Below, one piece after another: positions 1-5,582 of a DNA stretch of 12,532 nt (positions are counted from its first letter, which is position 1; each line of letters starts with the position of its first letter). The notes beneath the pieces are model-generated. The model had not been told where the DNA came from, ran no database searches, and saw only the letters and a program-made list of their open reading frames with translations. A program made the position numbers and the translations under genes. This DNA is from Lachnospiraceae bacterium UBA3866. GTDB taxonomy: Bacteria; Bacillota; Clostridia; Lachnospirales; Lachnospiraceae. Location: positions 1 to 12,532 of the forward strand of contig DGGU01000015.1 in assembly GCA_002392345.1 (NCBI GenBank). Direction: 5' to 3'.

Positions 1-402
1 CTTGATGCTATGGAATGGGGTTGCCGTGTAGTTCCAGCAGAGAATGGAGCCTTTCCACAAGTATCTGGTATCACATTTGATCTTGACACATCTATATCTG
101 ATCCATGCAAAATAGATGATAATGGAAATTGCATCGGAATAGATGGCGAGAGAAGAGTTAAGAATCTTAAGATTAATGGTGAAGATGTAGACCTAATGAA
201 GAAATATAAGTTAGCGACATTTAATTATATTGCAATTGAACACGGCAATGGTTATACTGCATTTGATGGTTGTGACATAATAGATAGAAGCACTGCAGAA
301 GATTTTACAATAATAATTGATTACATTAAAGAAGATCTTGGTGGTAGGATACCAGATAAATATGCTGATCCATATGGGGATGGCAGGATTAATGTAACAT
401 AG
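1..402 (+). CDS. 5'-nucleotidase family protein, C-terminal fragment (5' end outside window)
   Basis: The reading frame is open from base 1 (LDAMEWGC...) to a TAG at 400-402, so the gene begins upstream; the ATG at base 10 is internal. The 133 visible residues look like the C-terminal substrate-recognition domain of UshA/CpdB-type 5'-nucleotidases. Visible signs are a start resembling 'leaLEwG', then GAFPQVSGITFDLDTS, a short variable segment, a 'KINGEDVDLMKKYKLATFNYIA' type strand and the GNGYTAFDGC turn. In this family that domain closes over the nucleoside while an N-terminal metallophosphatase domain, not visible here, hydrolyses the phosphate; the proteins are usually exported. It ends seven bases from the convergent chorismate mutase gene, with no terminator hairpin between them. 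The exact substrate (nucleotide, cyclic nucleotide, UDP-sugar) cannot be told from this part. Confidence 0.8.
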   Translation, partial: LDAMEWGCRVVPAENGAFPQVSGITFDLDTSISDPCKIDDNGNCIGIDGERRVKNLKINGEDVDLMKKYKLATFNYIAIEHGNGYTAFDGCDIIDRSTAEDFTIIIDYIKEDLGGRIPDKYADPYGDGRINVT

Positions 403-409
403 TTGCCGA

Positions 410-688
410 CTATTTTAAGTTTGTAAGGAGGCTTTGTTGATACTCTTTAGAGATATTCATAATAGTCTTCATAAAGTTCACATAGTATGATTTTAGGGTC
501 TCGTCCTCTATGAGTTTTAAGTTGTTTTCTAATAGAGCTTGCTCGCGATTGGCATCTGCAATGGGAATAGAGTTCTCCTTTTTGTATTCAGCGATGTCTT
601 TACTTATGTTCATGCGGTCTACAAAGAGTTTAGCCATCTCAGCATCGATTTCGTTGATTTTTTTTCTTGATTCGTTTAGATCTTTCAT
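410..688 (-). CDS. aroQ: Chorismate mutase, AroQ class (monofunctional, 92 aa)
   Basis: This small all-helical enzyme would convert chorismate to prephenate, the first committed step to phenylalanine and tyrosine, in the cytoplasm. The 92 residues match the AroQ fold and length: first helix with Arg8 and 'INEIDAEMAKLFVDRM' including Arg25, 'IAEYKKE' with Lys36, then 'PIADANREQ' with Asp45, Arg48 and Glu49, and Gln84/Gln85 near the end. These correspond to the substrate-binding Arg/Lys/Glu/Gln set of E. coli chorismate mutase (correspondence judged by eye). There is no fused prephenate dehydratase or dehydrogenase. It lies 17 bases after the aminotransferase stop on the same strand, so the two are almost certainly cotranscribed. 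Its ATG is preceded by GCCCGAAAGG and six bases, the same initiation cassette seen before argG and argH. Confidence 0.88.
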   Translation of the reverse strand: MKDLNESRKKINEIDAEMAKLFVDRMNISKDIAEYKKENSIPIADANREQALLENNLKLIEDETLKSYYVNFMKTIMNISKEYQQSLLTNLK

Positions 689-694
689 GGTTTT

Positions 695-704
695 CCTTTC
701 GGGC
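695..704 (-). promoter_or_regulatory. Ribosome binding cassette of the chorismate mutase gene (GCCCGAAAGG)
   Basis: Read on the minus strand, the aminotransferase stop TAG is followed by AGCCCGAAAGG, six bases (AAAACC) and the ATG at 688. GAAAGG is the Shine-Dalgarno part. The same ten bases with the same six-base spacing precede argG, and a one-base variant precedes argH. Confidence 0.7.
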
Positions 705-705
705 T

Positions 706-1905
706 CTAAGTATACGAGCTGTATAGTTTTTTAAACTGAGGTATTGAATCTATTATTTTATTTTTACTTTGGCAGAAGGCGATGCGGACATAACCTTTAA
801 CGCCAAAACTTGCACTTGGAACAAGTAAGAGATTATATTCCAGTGCTCTATCAGAAAAACTCTGGTCATCATCTTCAAGTGCTTTCATCATCATATAGAA
901 AGCACCATCTGGTCTTACAACATGGTATCCGATTTTTTTAAGTTCATCATATAACAAATTTGCATTTTCTTTATATACATTTATATCAGAAGCAACGCCG
1001 AGAACTTTAGGGATCATGTATTGGAAAATACTTGGTGCACATACATATCCAAGAGACCTACCTGCTCCGCATATAGCAGCGAAGAGATCGTCTTTATCTT
1101 CACATTTTGGATTAACTAATATGTATCCGATTCTTTCTCCAGGAATAGATAGTGATTTGGAAAAAGAATAAGTGATTATAGAGTTATCATAATAGTTAGT
1201 GATAAAAGGGTATCTCTCATTATCAAAAATTAGCTCTCGATATGGTTCATCGGAGATTAAATATATAGGATGACCATATTCTTTTTCTTTGTTTTTAAGT
1301 ATCTTGGTGATTTCTACTATAATATCCTCTTTGTACATTATGCCAGTAGGGTTATTAGGTGAATTGATTATGATGGCTTTAGTATTCTTGGCTATTTTAC
1401 TTTCGAAATCAGCAGTATCTGGATAGAAGGTATTATAATCTGGATAGCAAACTATAGTTTTAGCTTTGGCATTGTCTATGAAGACTTCATACTCTGGAAA
1501 AAATGGTGCAAAAACGATCACTTCATCATCTGGACTTGAAACTATAGCACGAAGTGAGATCGAAAGGCCTGCGGCAGCACCTACAGACATATAGATATAA
1601 TTGGCATCCGTTTTGGCATCATAGGTTTCATTAAGATAAGAAGAGATGCTTTGGCGGACATTCATATCGCCAGCAGCACTTGTATATCCGTGAAGGATGG
1701 AATTGTTCGGATGATCGCTTGAATCGTTAATGAGAGCGATAAGCGACTCGTTAAGTATGGCAGGGCTTGGAACACTAGGATTTCCAATAGAAAAATCAAA
1801 GACTTGGTCTTCGCCGTATTTTTCTTTTAACTTTTTTCCTTGTTCAAAGAGCTTTCTTATAGCTGATGGCTCTTTCCCACGGTAGAGCACTTCTTGATTA
1901 ATCAT
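706..1905 (-). CDS. Class I/II pyridoxal-phosphate aminotransferase (aspartate/aromatic aminotransferase-like)
   Basis: A cytoplasmic fold-type I PLP enzyme of 399 residues, full length for the family. Landmarks seen: 'FDFSIGNPSVPSP' at 37-48; 'NSPNNPTG' at 181-188, the cofactor-ring Asn motif; 'SDEPY' at 218-222, with Asp219 facing the pyridine nitrogen and Tyr222; 'SFSKSLSIPGERIGY' at 247-261, with Lys250 as the Schiff-base lysine and Arg258 for phosphate; and 'GYVRIAF' with Arg374, the usual alpha-carboxylate arginine. On the minus strand GAGG lies seven bases before the ATG, which supports this start. The chorismate mutase gene follows 17 bases later, suggesting transamination of prephenate, phenylpyruvate or hydroxyphenylpyruvate. 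The family also contains aspartate and broad-specificity enzymes, so the substrate is an inference from context. Confidence 0.87.
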   Translation of the reverse strand: MINQEVLYRGKEPSAIRKLFEQGKKLKEKYGEDQVFDFSIGNPSVPSPAILNESLIALINDSSDHPNNSILHGYTSAAGDMNVRQSISSYLNETYDAKTDANYIYMSVGAAAGLSISLRAIVSSPDDEVIVFAPFFPEYEVFIDNAKAKTIVCYPDYNTFYPDTADFESKIAKNTKAIIINSPNNPTGIMYKEDIIVEITKILKNKEKEYGHPIYLISDEPYRELIFDNERYPFITNYYDNSIITYSFSKSLSIPGERIGYILVNPKCEDKDDLFAAICGAGRSLGYVCAPSIFQYMIPKVLGVASDINVYKENANLLYDELKKIGYHVVRPDGAFYMMMKALEDDDQSFSDRALEYNLLLVPSASFGVKGYVRIAFCQSKNKIIDSIPQFKKLYSSYT

Positions 1906-1916
1906 ATATAAACCTC

Positions 1917-1936
1917 ATAATATGCATATTATTATA
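1917..1936 (-). promoter_or_regulatory. Aminotransferase promoter -10 with overlapping 16-bp palindrome
   Basis: On the minus strand TATAAT occupies 1936-1931, 25 bases before the ATG at 1905. No good -35 hexamer lies about 17 bases upstream. A perfect 16-bp palindrome, ATAATATGCATATTAT (1917-1932), covers the last two bases of the -10 and the expected start site, the usual place for a repressor operator. The regulator is unknown; the centre TGCA resembles the TGCAT half-sites upstream of the importer but does not fit a full ARG box. Confidence 0.45.
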
Positions 1937-1987
1937 GTAGATTTGCGAGAAAATATCTATAAAAAATAAGGATTTTGAAAGCTTTTA

Positions 1988-2095
1988 GGGAACCTCTAAA
2001 AAGGAGCATTTTTGAAAGCTTGCTTTCATAAAATGCGACGAATTTAAGGTTCCAGCTGGGCACACACTCGAAAAACGGAGTTTTTCGAGGTGCCC
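1988..2095. repeat. MITE/REP-like element: two adjacent stem-loops with terminal inverted repeats
   Basis: The ends GGGAACCTC (1988-1996) and GAGGTGCCC (2087-2095) are inverted repeats matching 8 of 9. Inside are two foldable units. The first is GGAACCT (1989-1995) with AGGTTCC (2047-2053), enclosing GCATTTT/AAAATGC (2006-2012/2030-2036) and GAAAGC/GCTTTC (2014-2019/2022-2027). The second is GGGCAC (2058-2063) with GTGCCC (2090-2095), enclosing CTCGAAAAAC/GTTTTTCGAG (2067-2076/2080-2089). TTTA occurs directly on both sides (1984-1987 and 2096-2099), possibly a target-site duplication, though weak in AT-rich DNA. It has no coding capacity. It accounts for much of the 334-base gap 1906-2239; the rest is the two divergent promoter regions. 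Confidence 0.6.
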
Positions 2096-2167
2096 TTTAA
2101 TTAAGCATTACTTAATATAAGGTATACCATATATAAGTTATTTTAAGTGAAAAAAACTAGATTTTGT

Positions 2168-2175
2168 GGTATAAT
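2168..2175 (+). promoter_or_regulatory. Extended -10 promoter upstream of the SGNH hydrolase gene
   Basis: GGTATAAT preceded by T (TGGTATAAT, from 2167) gives the TG-N-TATAAT extended -10, here with no recognisable -35 at the usual distance. The leader to the ATG at 2240 would be about 57 bases. A second TATAAT at 2215-2220 has poorer spacing to any -35. Confidence 0.45.
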
Positions 2176-2239
2176 TTATATGTTGTTATTGCTTTAATCT
2201 AAGGTTAAAAAAAGTATAATAAAAGAAAAGAAGGTTAAG

Positions 2240-3175
2240 ATGAAAAGAAGTTATAAGATAATTTGTACATTATTACTTTCTATAGTGGCTATAATGACAT
2301 TGCTTGTGCTAGAGAATGAAAAACATGAGGTGACGAGGGCAGCTTCAGTTATGCATTCTTCTAGTACGATCGTTGCGAAAGAAGAGCAAGAGAATGCTGC
2401 AATGGAGGCACAAGTAGATGCTGGTTTAGATGAAGTTGGCATGTCACTTACGCCGGAGCAAACTCAAGCACTTGATGAAGAGAGAACCAGAGCGAATTTA
2501 AAAAAATATAAAAGTGTTACTGAAAAAGATAAACATTTCTTTAAAGAATTGGAAAAACTATATCACGAAGAAAAGAATACCAATAAATATGCAGATTTTG
2601 ATATGACAGCACTTAAGGAGAAGATAACTGAAGAGTATTATCTGGCTCGTGATATGGCTCTTTGCGGAGATAGCTACTGCGGATTGCTTAGTAGATACAT
2701 GAGGAAAAGAAAGAATTTTAAAGGAGAAGTATTTGCTGAGGCTGGTAAAAGTGTTGTAGCAAATAAACAAAAATATATTGATGCGATAAATAGTGATAAA
2801 GATATCATTATATTATCTACTTCAGTCAATGATGTTCTTGTGCAGACAAGTTTAAAAGAATTCAAAAAGACTATAGAAGAATTATTTAAATTATCTTATG
2901 AAAAAGGCAAACTTTTCATCATACATACCAATACAGATTTCATGGGAAAGGATAGCATCACAGCAAATAATTCTATGAAATATGAATTGTCACCAAAGTA
3001 TTATGACTGGGTTATAATTACAAGTGCTGCAAAGTATGGCAATGTAACATATGTTGATTTAAATGATATAGCAACGCCTGAAGCTCTTGTTGATGGTATA
3101 CATTATGGTGAAAATTTTTATAATATATTAATAGATAGAATATATAATGAGTTACAGCAGAAATTCGGCTTTTAA
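2240..3175 (+). CDS. SGNH/GDSL-family hydrolase with N-terminal membrane anchor
   Basis: A 311-residue protein with a short basic start and one hydrophobic helix (about residues 6-24) with no clear cleavage site, so probably anchored outside the membrane by a signal anchor. Residues 45-135 are charged, partly Glu-rich and likely helical. From 135 the SGNH blocks appear: 'CGDSYCG' with Ser145 as nucleophile, 'AEAGKS' with Gly169, 'STSVND' with Asn197, and 'DGIHYG' with Asp285 and His288 completing the triad. Strand 'DIIILST' before the Asn also fits. The family includes esterases, acyl/acetyl hydrolases acting on cell-wall glycans, and lysophospholipases; the substrate is not visible. AGAAGG just before the ATG serves as ribosome binding site. 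It stands alone; the inverted repeat at 3252-3315 may end its transcript. Confidence 0.72.
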   Translation: MKRSYKIICTLLLSIVAIMTLLVLENEKHEVTRAASVMHSSSTIVAKEEQENAAMEAQVDAGLDEVGMSLTPEQTQALDEERTRANLKKYKSVTEKDKHFFKELEKLYHEEKNTNKYADFDMTALKEKITEEYYLARDMALCGDSYCGLLSRYMRKRKNFKGEVFAEAGKSVVANKQKYIDAINSDKDIIILSTSVNDVLVQTSLKEFKKTIEELFKLSYEKGKLFIIHTNTDFMGKDSITANNSMKYELSPKYYDWVIITSAAKYGNVTYVDLNDIATPEALVDGIHYGENFYNILIDRIYNELQQKFGF

Positions 3176-3195
3176 TGATTAAAAAAAGGTAATAT

Positions 3196-3240
3196 TGCAT
3201 AAAATCCTGCATTTATTCATAATTTCTGCATAAATATAAA
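3196..3240 (+). promoter_or_regulatory. TGCAT half-sites upstream of the importer promoter (possible auxiliary ArgR sites)
   Basis: TGCAT occurs at 3196, 3208 and 3227. TGCATTTATTCA (3208-3219) is an ARG-box-like pair with a centre two bases too short, and TGCATAAATATAAA (3227-3240) repeats the left ten bases of the full box at 3279. ArgR family regulators commonly bind more than one box near a promoter, so these may be auxiliary sites; each is weak alone. Confidence 0.4.
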
Positions 3241-3248
3241 ATTTTATC

Positions 3249-3276
3249 TTGACAAAACACATATTTGTGATATAAT
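3249..3276 (+). promoter_or_regulatory. Consensus sigma-A promoter of the importer-argGH unit
   Basis: TTGACA (3249-3254) and TATAAT (3271-3276), both perfect, are separated by 16 bases. Transcription should begin near 3283, giving a leader of about 60 bases that ends in GGAGG (3330-3334), eight bases before the ATG at 3343. It is the only strong promoter seen before 8656. Confidence 0.8.
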
Positions 3277-3315
3277 TTTGCATAAATATTCACAAATAAG
3301 TGTTTTGTTTTTTTT
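3252..3315 (+). terminator. Long inverted repeat plus T run, overlapping the importer promoter
   Basis: The arms ACAAAACACATATTTGTGA (3252-3270) and TCACAAATAAGTGTTTTGT (3290-3308) pair at 18 of 19 positions around a 19-base loop and are followed by eight T (3308-3315). Transcripts coming from the SGNH hydrolase gene could fold this as an AT-rich terminator. Transcripts from the promoter inside it start near 3283 and carry only the right arm, so they escape. Each arm also contains a small palindrome (CACATATTTGTG; CACAAATAAGTG), so a DNA operator flanking the -10 is the alternative reading. Confidence 0.5.
3277..3294 (+). promoter_or_regulatory. ARG-box-like operator (probable ArgR site)
   Basis: TTTGCATAAATATTCACA agrees with the 18-base E. 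coli-type ARG box TNTGAATWWWWATTCANA at every defined position but one (C for A in the left half). It starts directly after the -10 and covers the expected transcription start near 3283, so arginine-bound ArgR would block RNA polymerase. The downstream genes include argG and argH, which fits arginine control. No argR gene is in the window. Confidence 0.6.
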
Positions 3316-3342
3316 ACAATAAATTTTTCGGAGGAAAATAAT

Positions 3343-4110
3343 ATGAAAAAAATTTTATCTTTAATTTTAACTGTTGTTATGGTATGTAGTCTTGTTGCAT
3401 GTGGTAACAGTACTACTAGTACAAGTTCAAGTTCAAGCTCTTCAACTGGAACAGAGAAATTAATTATGTGTACCAATGCAGAATTCCCACCATATGAATA
3501 TAAAGAGGGCGGAGATTTTAAAGGTATCGATGTTGAGATTGCGAATAAGATTGGTGAGAAACTTGGTTGTGAGATCGAGATACTTGATATCGCATTTGAT
3601 TCACTTATACCAACTGTCAATAGCGGTAAAGCTGATTTTGCTATGGCTGGGATGACAATTACAGAAGATAGAAAAGAAAATGTGGACTTTACAGATACAT
3701 ATCAAAATGCAGTTCAAGCAATAATAGTTCCTATCAATAGCGAAATAGTTGATAGCAATGATATGTATGACAAAAAGATAGGTGTTCAGCTTGGAACTAC
3801 AGGCGACATATATTGCACAGATGATTTTGGTGATGAGAATATATCAAGATATCCTAAGATCGTAGATGGTGTGCAAGCTATGAAGATAGGATCTATAGAT
3901 GCATGTGTAGTTGATGACCAAGTTGCTAAAGCTGTAGTAGCTGGAGATGAAGGATCATTTAAGATACTTGAATCACCTTATGCAGAAGAAGAGTATGCTA
4001 TAGCAGTTAAGAAGGGTAATTCAGAGTTACTTGATAAGTTAAATGGTGTCATCAAAGAGATGAAATCAAACGGAGAACTTAAAGCAATAGTTGATAAGTA
4101 CATACAGTAA
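3343..4110 (+). CDS. Amino-acid ABC transporter substrate-binding lipoprotein (family 3)
   Basis: A 255-residue extracellular binding protein. Residues 1-20 form a lipoprotein signal with lipobox LVAC and Cys20 as the lipid-modified residue, followed by a Ser/Thr-rich tether (about 22-36). The mature part has the bacterial extracellular solute-binding family 3 features: 'NAEFPPYEYKEGGDFKGIDVEIA' at the start, 'IPTVNSGKADFAMAGMTIT' and 'DRKENVDFTDTY'. These proteins bind polar amino acids between two lobes. Ligand cannot be read directly; arginine, ornithine or citrulline is inferred from the ARG-box-like operator and the downstream argG-argH. GGAGG lies eight bases before the ATG. The permease gene begins two bases after its stop, so the proteins are made together. 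Confidence 0.9.
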   Translation: MKKILSLILTVVMVCSLVACGNSTTSTSSSSSSSTGTEKLIMCTNAEFPPYEYKEGGDFKGIDVEIANKIGEKLGCEIEILDIAFDSLIPTVNSGKADFAMAGMTITEDRKENVDFTDTYQNAVQAIIVPINSEIVDSNDMYDKKIGVQLGTTGDIYCTDDFGDENISRYPKIVDGVQAMKIGSIDACVVDDQVAKAVVAGDEGSFKILESPYAEEEYAIAVKKGNSELLDKLNGVIKEMKSNGELKAIVDKYIQ

Positions 4111-4112
4111 TT

Positions 4113-4811
4113 ATGATAGAAACATTAAAAAAGGCAATAGTATTAAATTTCATCAAAGACAATAGATACTTGTACATAGTGGATGGTCTAAAAAACACTA
4201 TGATTATAACTTTATTTGCAACTATCGTCGGTATAGTTTTAGGCCTTGTCATAGCACTAATAAGGACAACCTATGATAACACTAAGAAATTCAAAGTATT
4301 GAATTCGATCTGTCAAGTCTATATAACAGTTATAAGAGGAACTCCTGTAGTAATACAACTTATGATCCTTTTTTTCTGTATATTTACATCAAGAAATACA
4401 AGTGGCATAGTGGTTGCAATTATTGGTTTTGGGCTTAATTCAAGTGCCTATGTGGCTGAGATATTTAGGTCAGGACTTATGTCTATAGATATAGGCCAGA
4501 TGGAAGCGGGAAGATCCCTTGGACTTTCATATGTACAAACCTTAAAACTTATCATTGTGCCACAGGCATTTAAGGTTGTCCTTCCAGCACTCTGTAATGA
4601 GTTTATAGTTCTTATAAAAGAGACATCGGTTGCAGGTTATGTTGCCGTACAAGATCTTACTAAAGGCGGAGATATCATAAGGTCAAGAACATATGATGCG
4701 TGGACACCACTTCTTGTGGTTGCAGGCATTTATCTTCTTCTCACCTGTGTATTCAGCTTTTTTGTTAAGAAACTTGAGTTAAGTCTTAGAAAGAACGAAA
4801 GGAATGCTTGA
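4113..4811 (+). CDS. Amino-acid ABC transporter permease (HisM/GlnP family)
   Basis: The membrane subunit of the importer, 232 residues with about five hydrophobic helices (near 28-50, 70-92, 98-115, 150-175 and 198-220). The cytoplasmic coupling loop that docks on the ATPase is visible at 131-150: 'EAGRSLGLSYVQTLKLIIVP', the polar amino-acid permease form of the EAA motif. 'GLKNTMIITLFATIVGIVLG' near the start and 'IRGTPVVIQLMILFF' at 74-88 are also typical of the family. Only one permease gene is present, so it probably acts as a homodimer. It is preceded by the binding protein (two-base gap) and its stop overlaps the TTG start of the ATPase gene by four bases. Confidence 0.92.
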   Translation: MIETLKKAIVLNFIKDNRYLYIVDGLKNTMIITLFATIVGIVLGLVIALIRTTYDNTKKFKVLNSICQVYITVIRGTPVVIQLMILFFCIFTSRNTSGIVVAIIGFGLNSSAYVAEIFRSGLMSIDIGQMEAGRSLGLSYVQTLKLIIVPQAFKVVLPALCNEFIVLIKETSVAGYVAVQDLTKGGDIIRSRTYDAWTPLLVVAGIYLLLTCVFSFFVKKLELSLRKNERNA

Positions 4812-5554
4812 TTATGGCTGAAGCAAAAAAACTTATAGAGATTAAAGACTTATGTAAAAGTTTTGGTGGCCATAAAGTGCTTCAGCATATCACAACAGAT
4901 ATATATGTTGGAGATGTACTGTGTCTTGTGGGCCCTAGTGGCGGTGGTAAGTCAACTTTCTTAAGAACGCTCAATCTACTTGAAGAACCAACTAGCGGGA
5001 ATATATTTTTTGAAGGAATAGACATCACTGATAAGGCTACTAATATAGATGACGTGAGAAAGAAGATAGGAATGGTTTTCCAACATTTTAATCTTTTTCC
5101 ACATCTAACTATACTTGAAAATATGACACTTGCACCTATCAATGTCTTAAAGATGAATGAAACCGAAGCAGTCGATAAGGCGAAAGAACTTTTGAATAGA
5201 GTAGGACTCATAGATAAAAAGGATACATATCCTAATATGCTTTCAGGTGGACAGAAACAAAGAGTCGCAATTGTAAGGTCACTTATGATGAGTCCTGATG
5301 TGATGCTTTTTGATGAACCAACTTCAGCCCTTGATCCAGAGATGGTTGGAGAAGTTCTTGATGTTATGAAGGAACTTGCTAAGACAGGAATCACTATGGT
5401 TGTGGTAACTCATGAGATGGGATTCGCAAGAGAAGTTGCCAATCGTATAGCATTTCTAGATAATGGAGTTTTCGCATATGAAAACTCACCAGATAAATTT
5501 TTCAATAATCCAAACAACGAGCGACTTCAAAGTTTCTTAAGCAAAGTTTTGTAG
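4808..5554 (+). CDS. Amino-acid ABC transporter ATP-binding protein (GlnQ/HisP/ArtP family)
   Basis: The ATPase that powers import. Numbered from the ATG at 4814: Walker A 'GPSGGGKST' at 40-48, Q-loop Gln90, ABC signature 'LSGGQKQR' at 143-150, Walker B 'VMLFDEP' at 163-169 with catalytic Glu168, the D-loop 'SALD' at 171-174 and switch His200 in 'VTHEMGFAREVA'. All key residues are present. Two starts are possible. TTG at 4808 overlaps the permease stop (TTGA) and sits five bases after CGAAAGG. ATG at 4814 has the better codon but an 11-base spacing. I list the TTG for its spacing and overlap, but the ATG, giving 246 residues, is nearly as likely. The stop TAG lies inside a repeat copy preceding argG. 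Confidence 0.93.
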   Translation: MIMAEAKKLIEIKDLCKSFGGHKVLQHITTDIYVGDVLCLVGPSGGGKSTFLRTLNLLEEPTSGNIFFEGIDITDKATNIDDVRKKIGMVFQHFNLFPHLTILENMTLAPINVLKMNETEAVDKAKELLNRVGLIDKKDTYPNMLSGGQKQRVAIVRSLMMSPDVMLFDEPTSALDPEMVGEVLDVMKELAKTGITMVVVTHEMGFAREVANRIAFLDNGVFAYENSPDKFFNNPNNERLQSFLSKVL

Positions 5555-5576
5555 GAGCATTGAAGCGCCCGAAAGG
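5551..5576 (+). repeat. Copy of dispersed GC-rich repeat carrying the argG ribosome binding site
   Basis: The segment starts GTAGG, contains AGCATTGAAGCGCCCGA and ends AAAGG. It resembles 6905-6930 (GTAGGGG, then CGAGCACTGGAGCGCCCGA): over GAGCAYTGRAGCGCCCGA 16 of 18 bases are identical. Its first bases contain the TAG stop of the ATPase gene, and its last bases (GCCCGAAAGG, 5567-5576) are the Shine-Dalgarno cassette six bases before the argG ATG. It is much more GC-rich than its surroundings. Confidence 0.6.
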
Positions 5577-5582
5577 TTAAAA

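Noticed and set aside
403..409. Possible bidirectional terminator between the convergent 5'-nucleotidase and chorismate mutase genes
   Set aside because: Only seven bases separate the stops and no hairpin with a T run is visible around them.
2215..2220. Second TATAAT close to the SGNH hydrolase start
   Set aside because: No -35 at an acceptable distance, and it would leave a leader of only about 12 bases that barely includes the ribosome binding site; the extended -10 at 2168 is better.
3213..3620. 135-codon minus-strand frame across the importer promoter and the lipoprotein start
   Set aside because: It would run through a consensus promoter, operator and signal peptide of a clear plus-strand gene, and its composition is that of antisense AT-rich DNA.
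4882..5394. 170-codon minus-strand frame inside the transporter ATPase gene
   Set aside because: The plus strand has all ABC ATPase motifs in order; the antisense product is Ser/Leu/Ile-rich with no recognisable domain.
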